A DNA stretch of 64,000 bases, from the NCBI GenBank assembly GCA_046331625.1, contig JAXLQL010000001.1:62001-126000 (forward strand), given 5' to 3'. The stretch comes from JAXLQL01 sp046331625. Lineage in GTDB: Bacteria; Acidobacteriota; Terriglobia; Bryobacterales; Bryobacteraceae. This document shows positions 56,279 to 64,000 of this stretch, piece by piece (within the stretch, counting starts at the first letter, position 1; every line of letters begins with the position of its first letter). A program made the position numbers and the translations under genes. Under the pieces are notes generated by a model that was not told the origin of the DNA, made no database searches, and worked only from the letters and a program-made list of their open reading frames with translations.

Positions 56279-58582
56279 ATGCGATTCCTGCTCATCTTCT
56301 TTCCCGCCGTGTTGGCCGCTCTCGATCTTTCGAAGGCCGTGCTCGTACCAGCGCCGTCGCTCGGGAAAACCGAGCGCAAGGCCGTGCAGGTGCTGACCGA
56401 GGAGGTGGAAAAGCGCACCTGGATTCGCCTCGAGCCCGGCCAAGCCGCGGTATCGATCAGCATCAGCAACAAGAACGCGGGACCCAAGGAAGGCTACTCG
56501 ATTCAGACGAGCGCATCTGGCGTTCGCATCGATGGGAACGATGCGCGCGGTGTGCTGTTCGGCATCGGCCACTTGCTCCGCACGCTGCGCATGGAGCGCC
56601 ACCGTCTCGAGCTCCCAGATGGATTCTCGATCACTACCGCACCGCAGTACCCGATCCGCGGGCATCAACTCGGCTATCGCCCCAAGACCAACTCCTATGA
56701 CGGCTGGTCACTGCCTGTATGGGACCAATATATCCGCGACCTCGCCATCTTCGGCACCAACGCGATCGAACTCATCCCGCCGCGCTCTGACGATGACGAT
56801 GACAGTCCGCACTTCCCTGCCTCGAAGATCGACACGATGATCGGCATGTCGCGCATCTGCGACGAGTACGGGCTCGACGTATGGATCTGGTATCCCGCGA
56901 TGGACCCCGACTACTCGAAGCCCGAGACCGTGGAGTTCGCGTTGAAGGAGTGGGCCGAGGTGTTCCAGAAGTTGCCGCGGATCGATGCCGTGTTCGTTCC
57001 CGGCGGCGACCCCGGCCACACGCAGCCGAAGTTCCTGATGCCGCTGCTCGAAAAGCAGGCAGCCTCGTTGCGCAAGTATCATCCCAAGGCCCAGATGTGG
57101 GTGGCGCCGCAGGGCTTCAGTGCGGAATGGCTCGACGAGTTTTATGGACTGATCGACAAGCAACCGGCGTGGCTCGACGGGATCGTCTTCGGTCCGCAGA
57201 TCCGCGTGAGCCTGGCCGAGTTGCGCAAGCGCGTTCCGGCTCGCTACCCGATCCGCCACTATCCTGACATCACGCACTCATTGCGGGCGCAGTACGCGGT
57301 TCCGAACTGGGATCCAGCGTATCAGCTCACGCTGCAGCGTGAGCCGATCAATCCGAGGCCTGTCGACGAAGCGCAAGTTTTTCGCCATACGCAGCCGCAC
57401 ACCAAAGGCTTTATCACCTATTCAGAGGGCTGCAACGACGACGTGAACAAGATCGTCTGGAGCGGGTTGGGTTGGAACTCCAAGGCCGAGCCGCTCGACA
57501 TCTTGCGAGACTATGCGCGCTACTTCATCGGGTCAAACATGACCGAGGGATTCGCGCAAGGGCTGATGGCCCTCGAGCGGAACTGGCGCGGATCGCTCAC
57601 GGCGAACGAAGGTGTGTACGCGACGCTCCGGCAGTTCGAGGCGATGGATCGCATGGCGACTCCGGATCAATTGGCCAATTGGCGATTCCAGCAGGCGCAG
57701 TATCGCGCTCATTACGACGCCTACACGCGAGCGCGCTTGCTGCATGAGACTCAACTCGAAGAGCAGGCGCTCGACAAACTTCGCTCGGCTGGATCGCTCG
57801 GATCGGTTGAAGCGATGGTGCAGGCGGAGACGATCCTGATGCGAGCGGTGACGGAACGGGCCGCTCCGGGATGGCGCGCGCGCACGTTCGAGCTCGCCGA
57901 GGCGTTGTTCCAGAGCATCCGTATGCAGCTCAGCGTGCCGTGGTACAAGGCGATCGCCGTTGGTCGCGGCGCCAACCTCGATCTCATCGATGCGCCGCTC
58001 AACAATCGCGCCTTTCTCACGGCGCAGTTTCTCGAGATCCGTGGGCTCGCTTCGGAGCGCGAGCGGCTGGCGCGCATTCGCGAGATCCTCGATTGGCAGA
58101 CGGCGCCACCGGGTGGATTCTACGACGATCTCGGCAACTCGGCGATGCAGCCGCACTTGGTTTCTGGGCTTCCCTATGCGGATGACCCGGCGCATTTGCA
58201 GTCGCCACTCAACGTAGTGCATCCGCGGGCCGATCAGCCTGGATGGCGGCAGTCGTGGCTGACGAGCGTCGAGTCGCGGGATGACTCGCCGATCCGAATG
58301 CACTATGACGGGCTCGACCGCGCGGCACGCTACCGCATCCGGATTGTCTATGCCGCCGAGGACAACCAGTTCGAGTTCCGCTTGATTGGCGATGGGTCGC
58401 ATGAGGTCCATGGCTGGCAGCGGAAACCGAAGCCGGTGAAGCCGATCGAGTTCGACATTCCGCAAGCGGCCACGTCCGATGGGGTGTTGGATCTCGAGTT
58501 CCAGCGCAAGCCGGGTATGGGCGGGGCTGGTCGCGCGGTGCAGGTGTCGGAGGTTTGGTTGGTCCCAGGCGCTGCAAGGTAG
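56279..58582 (+). CDS. secreted glycosidase-like protein with GH20-type N-terminal domain and TIM-barrel core
   Basis: A 767-residue exported protein (signal RFLLIFFPAVLAALD). Residues about 25-120 resemble the zincin-like hexosaminidase N-terminal domain (GYSIQTSASGVRIDGNDARG, GVLFGIGHLLRTLRM). A barrel domain follows from about 125 to 430 (IRGHQLGYRPKTNSYDGWSL, WDQYIRDLAIFGTNAIELIP, VFVPGGDPGHTQPKF, HTKGFITYSEGCND), then a helical region and a C-terminal beta-sandwich. It resembles the large alpha-glucuronidase/hexosaminidase-like proteins of Acidobacteria and Bacteroidetes. I cannot assign catalytic acids with confidence. It is co-transcribed with the PIG-L deacetylase. Confidence 0.8.
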   Translation: MRFLLIFFPAVLAALDLSKAVLVPAPSLGKTERKAVQVLTEEVEKRTWIRLEPGQAAVSISISNKNAGPKEGYSIQTSASGVRIDGNDARGVLFGIGHLLRTLRMERHRLELPDGFSITTAPQYPIRGHQLGYRPKTNSYDGWSLPVWDQYIRDLAIFGTNAIELIPPRSDDDDDSPHFPASKIDTMIGMSRICDEYGLDVWIWYPAMDPDYSKPETVEFALKEWAEVFQKLPRIDAVFVPGGDPGHTQPKFLMPLLEKQAASLRKYHPKAQMWVAPQGFSAEWLDEFYGLIDKQPAWLDGIVFGPQIRVSLAELRKRVPARYPIRHYPDITHSLRAQYAVPNWDPAYQLTLQREPINPRPVDEAQVFRHTQPHTKGFITYSEGCNDDVNKIVWSGLGWNSKAEPLDILRDYARYFIGSNMTEGFAQGLMALERNWRGSLTANEGVYATLRQFEAMDRMATPDQLANWRFQQAQYRAHYDAYTRARLLHETQLEEQALDKLRSAGSLGSVEAMVQAETILMRAVTERAAPGWRARTFELAEALFQSIRMQLSVPWYKAIAVGRGANLDLIDAPLNNRAFLTAQFLEIRGLASERERLARIREILDWQTAPPGGFYDDLGNSAMQPHLVSGLPYADDPAHLQSPLNVVHPRADQPGWRQSWLTSVESRDDSPIRMHYDGLDRAARYRIRIVYAAEDNQFEFRLIGDGSHEVHGWQRKPKPVKPIEFDIPQAATSDGVLDLEFQRKPGMGGAGRAVQVSEVWLVPGAAR

Positions 58583-58595
58583 TCGATCGGCCAAA

Positions 58596-59336
58596 TCACC
58601 GGGAGCGAGAAGGCATGTGCCCGGTCGAAGCTTCGAGGGCACGCTGCTCATCGTGGGCGAGGCTCGAGAAGAAGTCAAGGCCAGTGCGGCGTTCGACCTC
58701 GCCGACAGATACGGCGAAATCATCGAGTGACTCTGCGGAAACTTCGGCGTTCGGGACGATGGCGGCGTACATCCTTTTCTGCTCGCCCTGGATGGCGAGC
58801 CAGACCTTGAAGAAGTGGGTGGGAACGGCGACTTCGCCGGCGAACTGCGCGGGGCCTCCCGAGAAGAGCGGTCCGGTGAAGACATAGACGGCGTCGGATC
58901 TGCCAGCAGTGACGCGGACTGAGTTTTCGATGCGGCGCCAGATTCCCTGGTTGACCGCCGGTAGCTGGGGCGCGGCATTGGAGAGCACGAATGTCGACGC
59001 GATGGCTTCCGAGGAGAATGCGAAGTCGTCGGCGGGGACGAGGTGGCCGCGGTGGAAACCGCTGAGGCGATAGTCGGCGTTGCGGGCTGTAGGCCCAACA
59101 AGCATGGCGTCGGCGTGGAAGCGGTGCGGGCGTTGGGCATGGCCGCCGAGGTTGGCGGGGAGGAGTTCGTAGGCGGCCCAGGTGGGAAGACGGAGCGACG
59201 AGTCATGGCACAGGACGAAATAGCGATGGTCCACGAATTCAGAGGAGGGCGACTGGCAGGCTGGGAGTCCGAACCGGGATGGCTGGGCGAGGAGGGTTTG
59301 CGCGGCGGCGAGGAGGAGAGCGGCGAGCAACTTCAC
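58596..59336 (-). CDS. secreted DNA/RNA non-specific endonuclease (NUC family), locus 2
   Basis: A 246-residue protein from a GTG at 59336; the signal peptide is KLLAALLLAAAQTLLAQ. The catalytic stretch is SGFHRGHLVPADDF with the RGH motif, followed by VLSNAAPQLPAVNQGIW and YVFTGPLFSGGP. It is a clear paralogue of the nuclease at 32010-32789, with the shared start RFGLPAC and the same cysteine pair. As in locus 1, the start is GTG and is preceded by CCTAAAGAAACGTT. The 3' end is 13 bases from that of the glycosidase-like gene on the other strand. Confidence 0.9.
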   Translation of the reverse strand: MKLLAALLLAAAQTLLAQPSRFGLPACQSPSSEFVDHRYFVLCHDSSLRLPTWAAYELLPANLGGHAQRPHRFHADAMLVGPTARNADYRLSGFHRGHLVPADDFAFSSEAIASTFVLSNAAPQLPAVNQGIWRRIENSVRVTAGRSDAVYVFTGPLFSGGPAQFAGEVAVPTHFFKVWLAIQGEQKRMYAAIVPNAEVSAESLDDFAVSVGEVERRTGLDFFSSLAHDEQRALEASTGHMPSRSR

Positions 59337-59359
59337 ATTCCATAGATCGGTGAAAGGGG

Positions 59360-59397
59360 AACGTTTCTTTAGGATATGTTTGAAACATATTTGCCGA
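59360..59397 (-). promoter_or_regulatory. conserved leader element with a 17-base palindrome
   Basis: On the minus strand CCTAAAGAAACGTT lies 23 bases before the GTG start. Next to it on the upstream side is ATATGTTTCAAACATAT, a perfect palindrome around one base. The locus-1 nuclease leader has the same first motif and a GTTTCAAAC core. It may be a shared promoter/operator. Confidence 0.5.
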
Positions 59398-59424
59398 GCG
59401 CCGTTCGGTCTGCGAGGGAGACAC

Positions 59425-59760
59425 GGCGAGTCGCCGGCGGGCATCAGGAAGCCGTAGCCCGCACGTTCGCAGGAAGCCGGCTGGCGAGCGGGAGTCCGGC
59501 GCGGCTGGCTGGGCGAGTCGCGGGGACCTGCTCGGAAGACAGCCGCGAGTCGTGGCAGGGCATAAAGAAGGGGAGGGGCGTGAGTTCAGGGGAAGGCGAC
59601 TGGCAACTCGGCAGCCCGAACCGGATGGCTGGGTGAATCGCTCGGTCCTGCTCGGGAGACAGCGGCGAGTCATGGACGTGGCGAAGAAGCGGGGGCGCGA
59701 GTTCAGTGTAAGGCGGCTGGCAGGCTGGGAGCCCGAAGCGGTGGCCCGCTTGGGCACGTA
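59425..59760 (-). repeat. tandem degenerate copies of the 5' coding segment of the locus-2 nuclease
   Basis: Three copies with a period of about 120 bases have their anchor (gcgagtc on the plus strand) near 59425, 59544 and 59664; the functional gene has the matching segment near 59208. Copies translate to RFGLPSCQSPSPELTPLPFF followed by MPCHDSRLS and to RFGLPACQPPYTELAPP, clearly related to the gene's RFGLPACQSPSSEF ... VLCHDSSLRL. They lack the leader element. The 487-base gap 59337-59823 contains nothing else that I recognise. Confidence 0.85.
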
Positions 59761-59823
59761 GGAATTGCGAGTGCCGCCGCTGAGAGGCGATCGCCCTTCA
59801 GCCGAGACGCCGGGCCGGCAGGG

Positions 59824-60372
59824 TTACCGGCCCGCGGCCTTGACTTTGCGAGAGCCGCGCTGGTTCTTCCAACTCAAGAACCCGATGATCGTCTTCGCAT
59901 CGGCCACGCGGCCGCTCCGGATGGCCGCCTCCACTTGCTCCGCGGTGAACCATTTGCCGCGGACCCACTCGTCGTCACCCGGGTTCGCCTTGCCCTTCTC
60001 GAGCTCTTCGGCGAGATAGATGGTCATGTGCTCGGCGACGTAGCCGGGGCTCGGATAGAACGAGGCGAGCTTGGTCCATCGGCGCGCACGGAATCCGGTT
60101 TCCTCTTCGAGCTCACGGCGCGCCGACTTCAGCGGACTCTCGCCGGGATCGAGCACGCCACCGGGGAGCTCCCACATGTAACGCCGCACCGGAAGCCGAT
60201 ACTGCCGGACCAACAGAATCCGACCGCGCGCATCCACGGGCATGATCACCGCCGAGCCCGGATGCTGGATCACTGCACGTGTGATCTTGTGCCCTTCCGG
60301 GTCGACCGCTTCCTCCACCACGACCGTGATCAAGCTGTTGCGAAAGTGCTCCTTCGAGGAGACCAGCTTCAT
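59824..60372 (-). CDS. NUDIX hydrolase, ADP-ribose pyrophosphatase type
   Basis: A 182-residue protein. The NUDIX box reads GGVLDPGESPLKSARRELEE followed by ETGF, matching Gx5Ex7REuxEExGu. The N-terminal part has the beta-strands typical of ADP-sugar pyrophosphatases (GSAVIMPVDARGRILLVRQY, RLPVRRYMWELPGG). It would cleave ADP-ribose or a related nucleoside diphosphate sugar. The start overlaps the stop of the M16 peptidase gene by 4 bases. Confidence 0.93.
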   Translation of the reverse strand: MKLVSSKEHFRNSLITVVVEEAVDPEGHKITRAVIQHPGSAVIMPVDARGRILLVRQYRLPVRRYMWELPGGVLDPGESPLKSARRELEEETGFRARRWTKLASFYPSPGYVAEHMTIYLAEELEKGKANPGDDEWVRGKWFTAEQVEAAIRSGRVADAKTIIGFLSWKNQRGSRKVKAAGR

Positions 60373-61766
60373 TGCTTGGCTTTCTCTTTCTTCACCGTTC
60401 CGAACTGGCCGAGCGCGCCCTCGATCTGCGCGGCGTCACCAACGACAACGATCGTGTGATCGGCGGGCTTCAGATACTTTGCCGCGGCCGACTGAATCTG
60501 ATCGGGCTCCACCTGGCGAATGCGCTCGACGTACTTCTCGAGCCACTTCGGATCCACGCCATTGAGGCGCACCGAGAGGAGTTGGTTGGCCACTCCCGTG
60601 GGTCCAGCCACACCCATCACGAAGTTGCCGTTGAGGTAGTTCTTTACGTTGGAAAGTTCATCCGCGCTCACCCGCTCGGAGGCGATCCGGTTCAACTCGC
60701 CGAGCATCGCTTCCACGGCTTTGCCGAGCACCTCATTGCGAACTTCCATCTGCGCCTCCACGAGTCCGGCGTCTTTGCGCGGAATCACGGCCGAACCGAC
60801 ACTGTAGGCGAAACCTTGCTTCTCGCGAATGTTGTTGAACAAGCGCGATGCGGTTCCGCCGCCGAGAATCGAATTGCCGACGATGAGCGGGAAGTAGTCG
60901 GGATCAGTGCGGGTGATGCCGCGGCGGCCGATGCGGACGTCGGCTTGCACGGAGCCGGGCCGGTCCACCAGGGCGATGCTTCGAGCAGGCTCGGGGAACT
61001 TAGGCGCGGGCGGCTCGGGCACCGGCTTCTTGGCCCAATCGGCGAAACGCGCTTCGATCTGCTTCAATGTGGCGGCGCCGTTGCCAACAGGTCCGACGAG
61101 CACCAGCACTGCGCCCGCGGGAGTCAGGAACTTGTCGCGGAAGGTGACGAGATCCGCGCGAGAGATCTTCTCGATGGCAGCGGCCGGCGGCAGAGTTCGC
61201 GCATAGGGATGGCCGTGGAAGACCATATCGTAGAACTGCTCGTCGGCTAGGGTGGATGACTGCGCGCGCTCGGCGGCGAGCTCCTGCACGCGGTTCTGTT
61301 TGTGCAGGCGCAGTTCGTCTTCGGCGAAGGTGGCGCGGCGCGTCATGTCAGCCAAGAGATCGAGCAGGCGATTGGTGTACTCGGATAGCGCGTAGCCGGA
61401 AAGGGTCAGCGAGTCGGGCGAAACCGACGCGCTGAGAGATCCGCCAATCGCCGTCAACTCCTCGGCGATCTGCTTGGCATTGCGCGATCCGGCGCCTTCG
61501 TCGAGTAGCGCGGCTACGGTTTCGGCGAGCCCGTCGCGATCGGCGGGATCGAACTTCGAGCCTGCGGGGAAGCCCATGCGAAGCTCGAGCATCGGATAGC
61601 GGGCGTCATTCACCATCACCACGCGAAGTCCGTTGGGGAGCGTACGCTCCACGGTAGGGGGGAGTTTGAAGTTGGCGAGGGGAGGCGTTTGCGGCGGCTT
61701 GGTGCGGTCGATCTCCTGCGCAGCCAGACCGAACGTGAGCGAAAGGGCAAGTAGAGCGCGAGTCAT
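60369..61766 (-). CDS. M16 family peptidase-like protein, non-catalytic partner
   Basis: About 465 residues from the ATG at 61766, which overlaps the stop of the catalytic partner (ATGA). A signal peptide is present (TRALLALSLTFGLAAQ). The fold is M16B, but the zinc motif HxxEH is absent; the matching site reads DGLAETVAALL. The second half has the glycine-rich stretch GNSILGGGTASRLFNNIREK typical of partner subunits. In M16B enzymes, an active and an inactive subunit form the dimeric protease chamber, so this would be the inactive half. Confidence 0.92.
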   Translation of the reverse strand: MTRALLALSLTFGLAAQEIDRTKPPQTPPLANFKLPPTVERTLPNGLRVVMVNDARYPMLELRMGFPAGSKFDPADRDGLAETVAALLDEGAGSRNAKQIAEELTAIGGSLSASVSPDSLTLSGYALSEYTNRLLDLLADMTRRATFAEDELRLHKQNRVQELAAERAQSSTLADEQFYDMVFHGHPYARTLPPAAAIEKISRADLVTFRDKFLTPAGAVLVLVGPVGNGAATLKQIEARFADWAKKPVPEPPAPKFPEPARSIALVDRPGSVQADVRIGRRGITRTDPDYFPLIVGNSILGGGTASRLFNNIREKQGFAYSVGSAVIPRKDAGLVEAQMEVRNEVLGKAVEAMLGELNRIASERVSADELSNVKNYLNGNFVMGVAGPTGVANQLLSVRLNGVDPKWLEKYVERIRQVEPDQIQSAAAKYLKPADHTIVVVGDAAQIEGALGQFGTVKKEKAKQ

Positions 61767-63115
61767 TGTTTGTCCTCTTTCTTCGGCGCAGGCGCGATCT
61801 CGAGCACGGCTCGCCGCGACTGCACCAAATACTTCTTCGCGGCCTCTTGAATCTGCTTCGCCGATACAGCCAGCCACGGTTCCAAGTCGCGATTGATCCA
61901 ACCGGGATCGCTGTCGAACAATTCGTACTGTCCGAGCAACTGCGCGCGCCGCAGGTTCGAACGAATGTTACGAATCCGGTCAGAGCGCAGGAACGTGCGC
62001 ACGCGGTCGAGTTCGGCTTGCGGCACGCCGTCCTTCTGGATGCGGGCGATCTCGCCCTCAACCTGCTCCACAATCTGCTTGGCCGTGAAGTTCGGCTTGT
62101 GCAAGAGGAACATACCGTACGGCTCGGGATCGACGAAGTCGCTGGTGCTGGCGAACGGCCAACCGAGATTGGCTTCGAACTGGATCACCGACTCCTTGCC
62201 CTTCACAAGATTCAGTTGGAAGCGCGAGCTCGAGCCACCGGTCAACAGTGCATCGAGCATCCCGAGCGCGTAGAAATCGGGACTGCGCCGCTTGGCCGAG
62301 GGCCAGCCGATCACTACGCCCGGAACTTGCGCCAAGCCGTCTTTGTGCTGCTGCCATTTGGGATCGAAACCAGGGGGCTCGGAGAGGTCGGGCCGTTTGG
62401 GCTTGGGCTGCGAGGGGATGTCGCCGAAGTAGGTCTCGATCCACTTCTTCGCCTCGGCGGCTTGGAAATCGCCGGCCAGGACGAGCACGGCGTTGTTCGG
62501 CGCGTAGTGAGTCTTGAAGAAGTTCGCCACATCATCCACTGACGCTGCGTTGAGATCTTCGAACGAGCCGATCAGCGAATGGGAACTCGACCAATTGCGA
62601 AAGAACAGCGTAGGCCACACGTCGACGATCGCCGTGGCGTACGGCTGATTGTCGAACGAGAGGCGGCGCTCCTGCTTCACGGCTTCTTTCTGGTTGTCGA
62701 GGTTTTCCTTGGTGATGTTCAGTCCGCGCATGCGATCGGACTCGAGCCACAAGGCCACGGGCAGCTTGTTCGAAGGCAGCACTTCGAAATAGTCAGTGAA
62801 GTCCGGGTGGGTTGACCCGTTGAGGTTGCCGCCATTGGCTTCCACCGTCTGGAAGTGCACGCCCTTCGGCGCGTTCTTCGAGCCCTGGAACATCATGTGC
62901 TCGAACAGGTGGGCGAACCCGGTGCGGCCCTTCTCCTCGGCGCGCGCGCCCACGTCATAGATGACGTAGACGGCCACCACGGGAGCGCTCGTATCCTGCG
63001 ACAGGATTACGCGCATTCCGTTGCCGAGCCGGTACTTTTCGAATGGGATGTCGAGGCCGGCGGACCACGCCGCGCCCATCAACATCAACGCCGGGGCAAG
63101 TCGTGTGATTTTCAT
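61763..63115 (-). CDS. M16 family zinc peptidase, catalytic subunit
   Basis: A 450-residue exported protein (signal ITRLAPALMLMGAAWSAG). The inverted zinc motif is HLFEH at residues 69-73 within GFAHLFEHMMFQGSKNAP, with the distal glutamate expected about 75 residues on (NQKEAVKQERR). Later parts match the M16B second domain. It cleaves peptides in the periplasm together with the partner encoded immediately downstream. Confidence 0.94.
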   Translation of the reverse strand: MKITRLAPALMLMGAAWSAGLDIPFEKYRLGNGMRVILSQDTSAPVVAVYVIYDVGARAEEKGRTGFAHLFEHMMFQGSKNAPKGVHFQTVEANGGNLNGSTHPDFTDYFEVLPSNKLPVALWLESDRMRGLNITKENLDNQKEAVKQERRLSFDNQPYATAIVDVWPTLFFRNWSSSHSLIGSFEDLNAASVDDVANFFKTHYAPNNAVLVLAGDFQAAEAKKWIETYFGDIPSQPKPKRPDLSEPPGFDPKWQQHKDGLAQVPGVVIGWPSAKRRSPDFYALGMLDALLTGGSSSRFQLNLVKGKESVIQFEANLGWPFASTSDFVDPEPYGMFLLHKPNFTAKQIVEQVEGEIARIQKDGVPQAELDRVRTFLRSDRIRNIRSNLRRAQLLGQYELFDSDPGWINRDLEPWLAVSAKQIQEAAKKYLVQSRRAVLEIAPAPKKEDKQ

Positions 63116-63119
63116 GGAT

Positions 63120-64000
63120 CTATGTTTGACGAAGACTCTTCAGGAAACGTTCCGCTGGTAGCGTATTGAGAATGTCGGATTTCTCGAGCCACCCGCGCCG
63201 GGCGGTGAGCACCCCGTAGATCATGTTGCCCAGATGCTTGGGGTGATGCGCGTCAGTGGAGATGACGAACTTGGCGCCCTTGGCCTTGGCGGCGCGCAGT
63301 TGCGGCGGCGGCAGGTCAAGCCGTTCCGGACTCGCGTTGATCTCGAACGCCACGCCCTTCTCCACAGCCGCGGCCAACACGCGCTCGAAGTCGTACGGGT
63401 AGCCGTCGCGATGGAGCAGGAGCCGGCCGGTAGGATGCCCCAGGATCCGCACGTAGGGGTTCTCGATGGCCGCGAGCAACCGCTCTGTCATCTCAGCCGA
63501 TTCCAGGTTCATGTGACTGTGGACGCTCGCCACCACGATGTCGAGTTCGGCGAGCGCTTCGTTGTCGAGGTCCATCGTACCGTCGCGGCGAATGTCGCAC
63601 TCAATGCCTGAGAAGACGCGGATACCGAGGTCACCCGCTTTGTTGATCGCTGTCACTTTCTTGGCGAAGGCGATGGCGCGAGTTTCGTCGAGTCCGTTGG
63701 CCATGGCGAGGGCTTGCGAGTGGTCCGTGATAGCCAGGTAGTCATAACCGCGTTCCTTGCAAAAACCCGCCATCTCTTCGAGCGAGGCGCGGCCGTCGGT
63801 CTCGCGGGTGTGCATGTGGAGGTCACCACGGATGTCGCCGGGTTCGACGAGGTGCGGCAGGCGATGTTCGAGCGCGGCTTCGATCTCGCCCTGGTTCTCG
63901 CGCAACTCGGGCGGGATCCACGGCAGGCCGAGTTTCTTGTAGATCTCCTCTTCGGTTTTGCCCGCCACGCGATGCTCTGTGTCGAGTTTGAAGAGGCCGT
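63120..64000 (-). CDS. polX: PolX-type DNA polymerase/PHP domain protein, C-terminal part (partial)
   Basis: The gene continues past the right edge; about 293 residues are in the window. The visible part begins FKLDTEHRVAGKTEEEIYKK, then LGLPWIPPELRENQGEIEAA, the linker between the polymerase-beta domain and the PHP domain in PolX. The PHP domain has the metal motifs GDLHMHTRETDG, LAITDHSQALAM, FSGIECDIRRDG, VASVHSHMN and FVISTDAHHPKHLG. It is expected to have 3'-5' exonuclease activity in repair. The polymerase half is outside the window. Confidence 0.93.
   Translation of the reverse strand, partial: GLFKLDTEHRVAGKTEEEIYKKLGLPWIPPELRENQGEIEAALEHRLPHLVEPGDIRGDLHMHTRETDGRASLEEMAGFCKERGYDYLAITDHSQALAMANGLDETRAIAFAKKVTAINKAGDLGIRVFSGIECDIRRDGTMDLDNEALAELDIVVASVHSHMNLESAEMTERLLAAIENPYVRILGHPTGRLLLHRDGYPYDFERVLAAAVEKGVAFEINASPERLDLPPPQLRAAKAKGAKFVISTDAHHPKHLGNMIYGVLTARRGWLEKSDILNTLPAERFLKSLRQT

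Noticed and set aside
60369..63115. Degraded M16 protease (missing zinc site) as a pseudogene
   Set aside because: An inactive subunit paired with an active HxxEH subunit is the normal M16B arrangement.
1..64000. Prophage, insertion sequence or integrative element
   Set aside because: No transposase, integrase, phage structural gene or tRNA attachment site was seen.

Overview
The window reads as chromosomal DNA of an Acidobacteriota bacterium close to the Solibacter/Bryobacterales group. Several lineage-typical families are present together: two ADOP-type ABC permeases, two TIGR03435 domains, a TIGR03436 (acidobacterial VWFA) protein, a TIGR03437 C-terminal domain and an Oar-like TonB-dependent receptor. 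DNA is GC-rich and genes are tightly packed with many ATGA/TGATG overlaps. I saw no rRNA, tRNA, CRISPR array, prophage or transposase.

Layout. 1-10.5 kb (minus): an efflux operon running adaptor, MacB-type ATPase, small membrane protein, second ATPase, two ADOP permeases, TPR protein, sigma-54 response regulator and the start of a membrane protein that is probably its histidine kinase. A GG-N10-GC sigma-54-like site precedes the adaptor. 10.6-19.7 kb: a five-bladed-propeller glycosidase-like protein, an alpha/beta hydrolase, then a PqaA-like gene (plus), a VWFA gene (minus) and a TonB-dependent receptor (minus), all shredded by frameshifts confined to about 13.46-18.4 kb. 19.9-22.8 kb: a BlaI / TIGR03435 / M56-TIGR03435 operon with a readable promoter. 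22.8-30.1 kb: DUF1801 protein, nitrilase, HIT, HU, ribosomal protein S1, an HGSNAT-like membrane protein, VOC protein, AraC regulator and IF-3. 30.1-39.6 kb: secreted hypothetical, HAD hydrolase, a secreted nuclease preceded by tandem copies of its own 5' end, LRR and BNR-repeat proteins, two phosphohexomutases and a CBM9-like protein.

39.7-42.5 kb holds a two-gene cassette, a SUFU-domain protein followed by a protein with two SIR2-like domains, the second of which lacks the catalytic histidine. 42.5-46.2 kb has an esterase, an epimerase, a Gfo/Idh oxidoreductase and a DinB-like protein. 47.1-49.9 kb is hrcA-grpE-dnaJ with no visible CIRCE. 49.9-56 kb has an EpsI-like protein without an exosortase, a beta-helix/TIGR03437 protein, a YbhN-type membrane protein, a protein with motifs of the CyaA/edema-factor cyclase fold, a secreted protein and a PIG-L deacetylase. 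56.3-64 kb has a large glycosidase-like protein, a second secreted nuclease again preceded by tandem 5'-end copies, a NUDIX hydrolase, an active/inactive M16 pair and the C-terminal part of PolX.

The most novel-looking items are the SUFU/dual-SIR2 cassette, the tandem 5'-fragment arrays shared by both nuclease loci, the standalone cyclase-like protein, and a dispersed palindromic repeat that is read into the N-terminus of the TPR protein. Boundaries and starts come from reading the sequence only; family names are from memory of motifs, not from searches.
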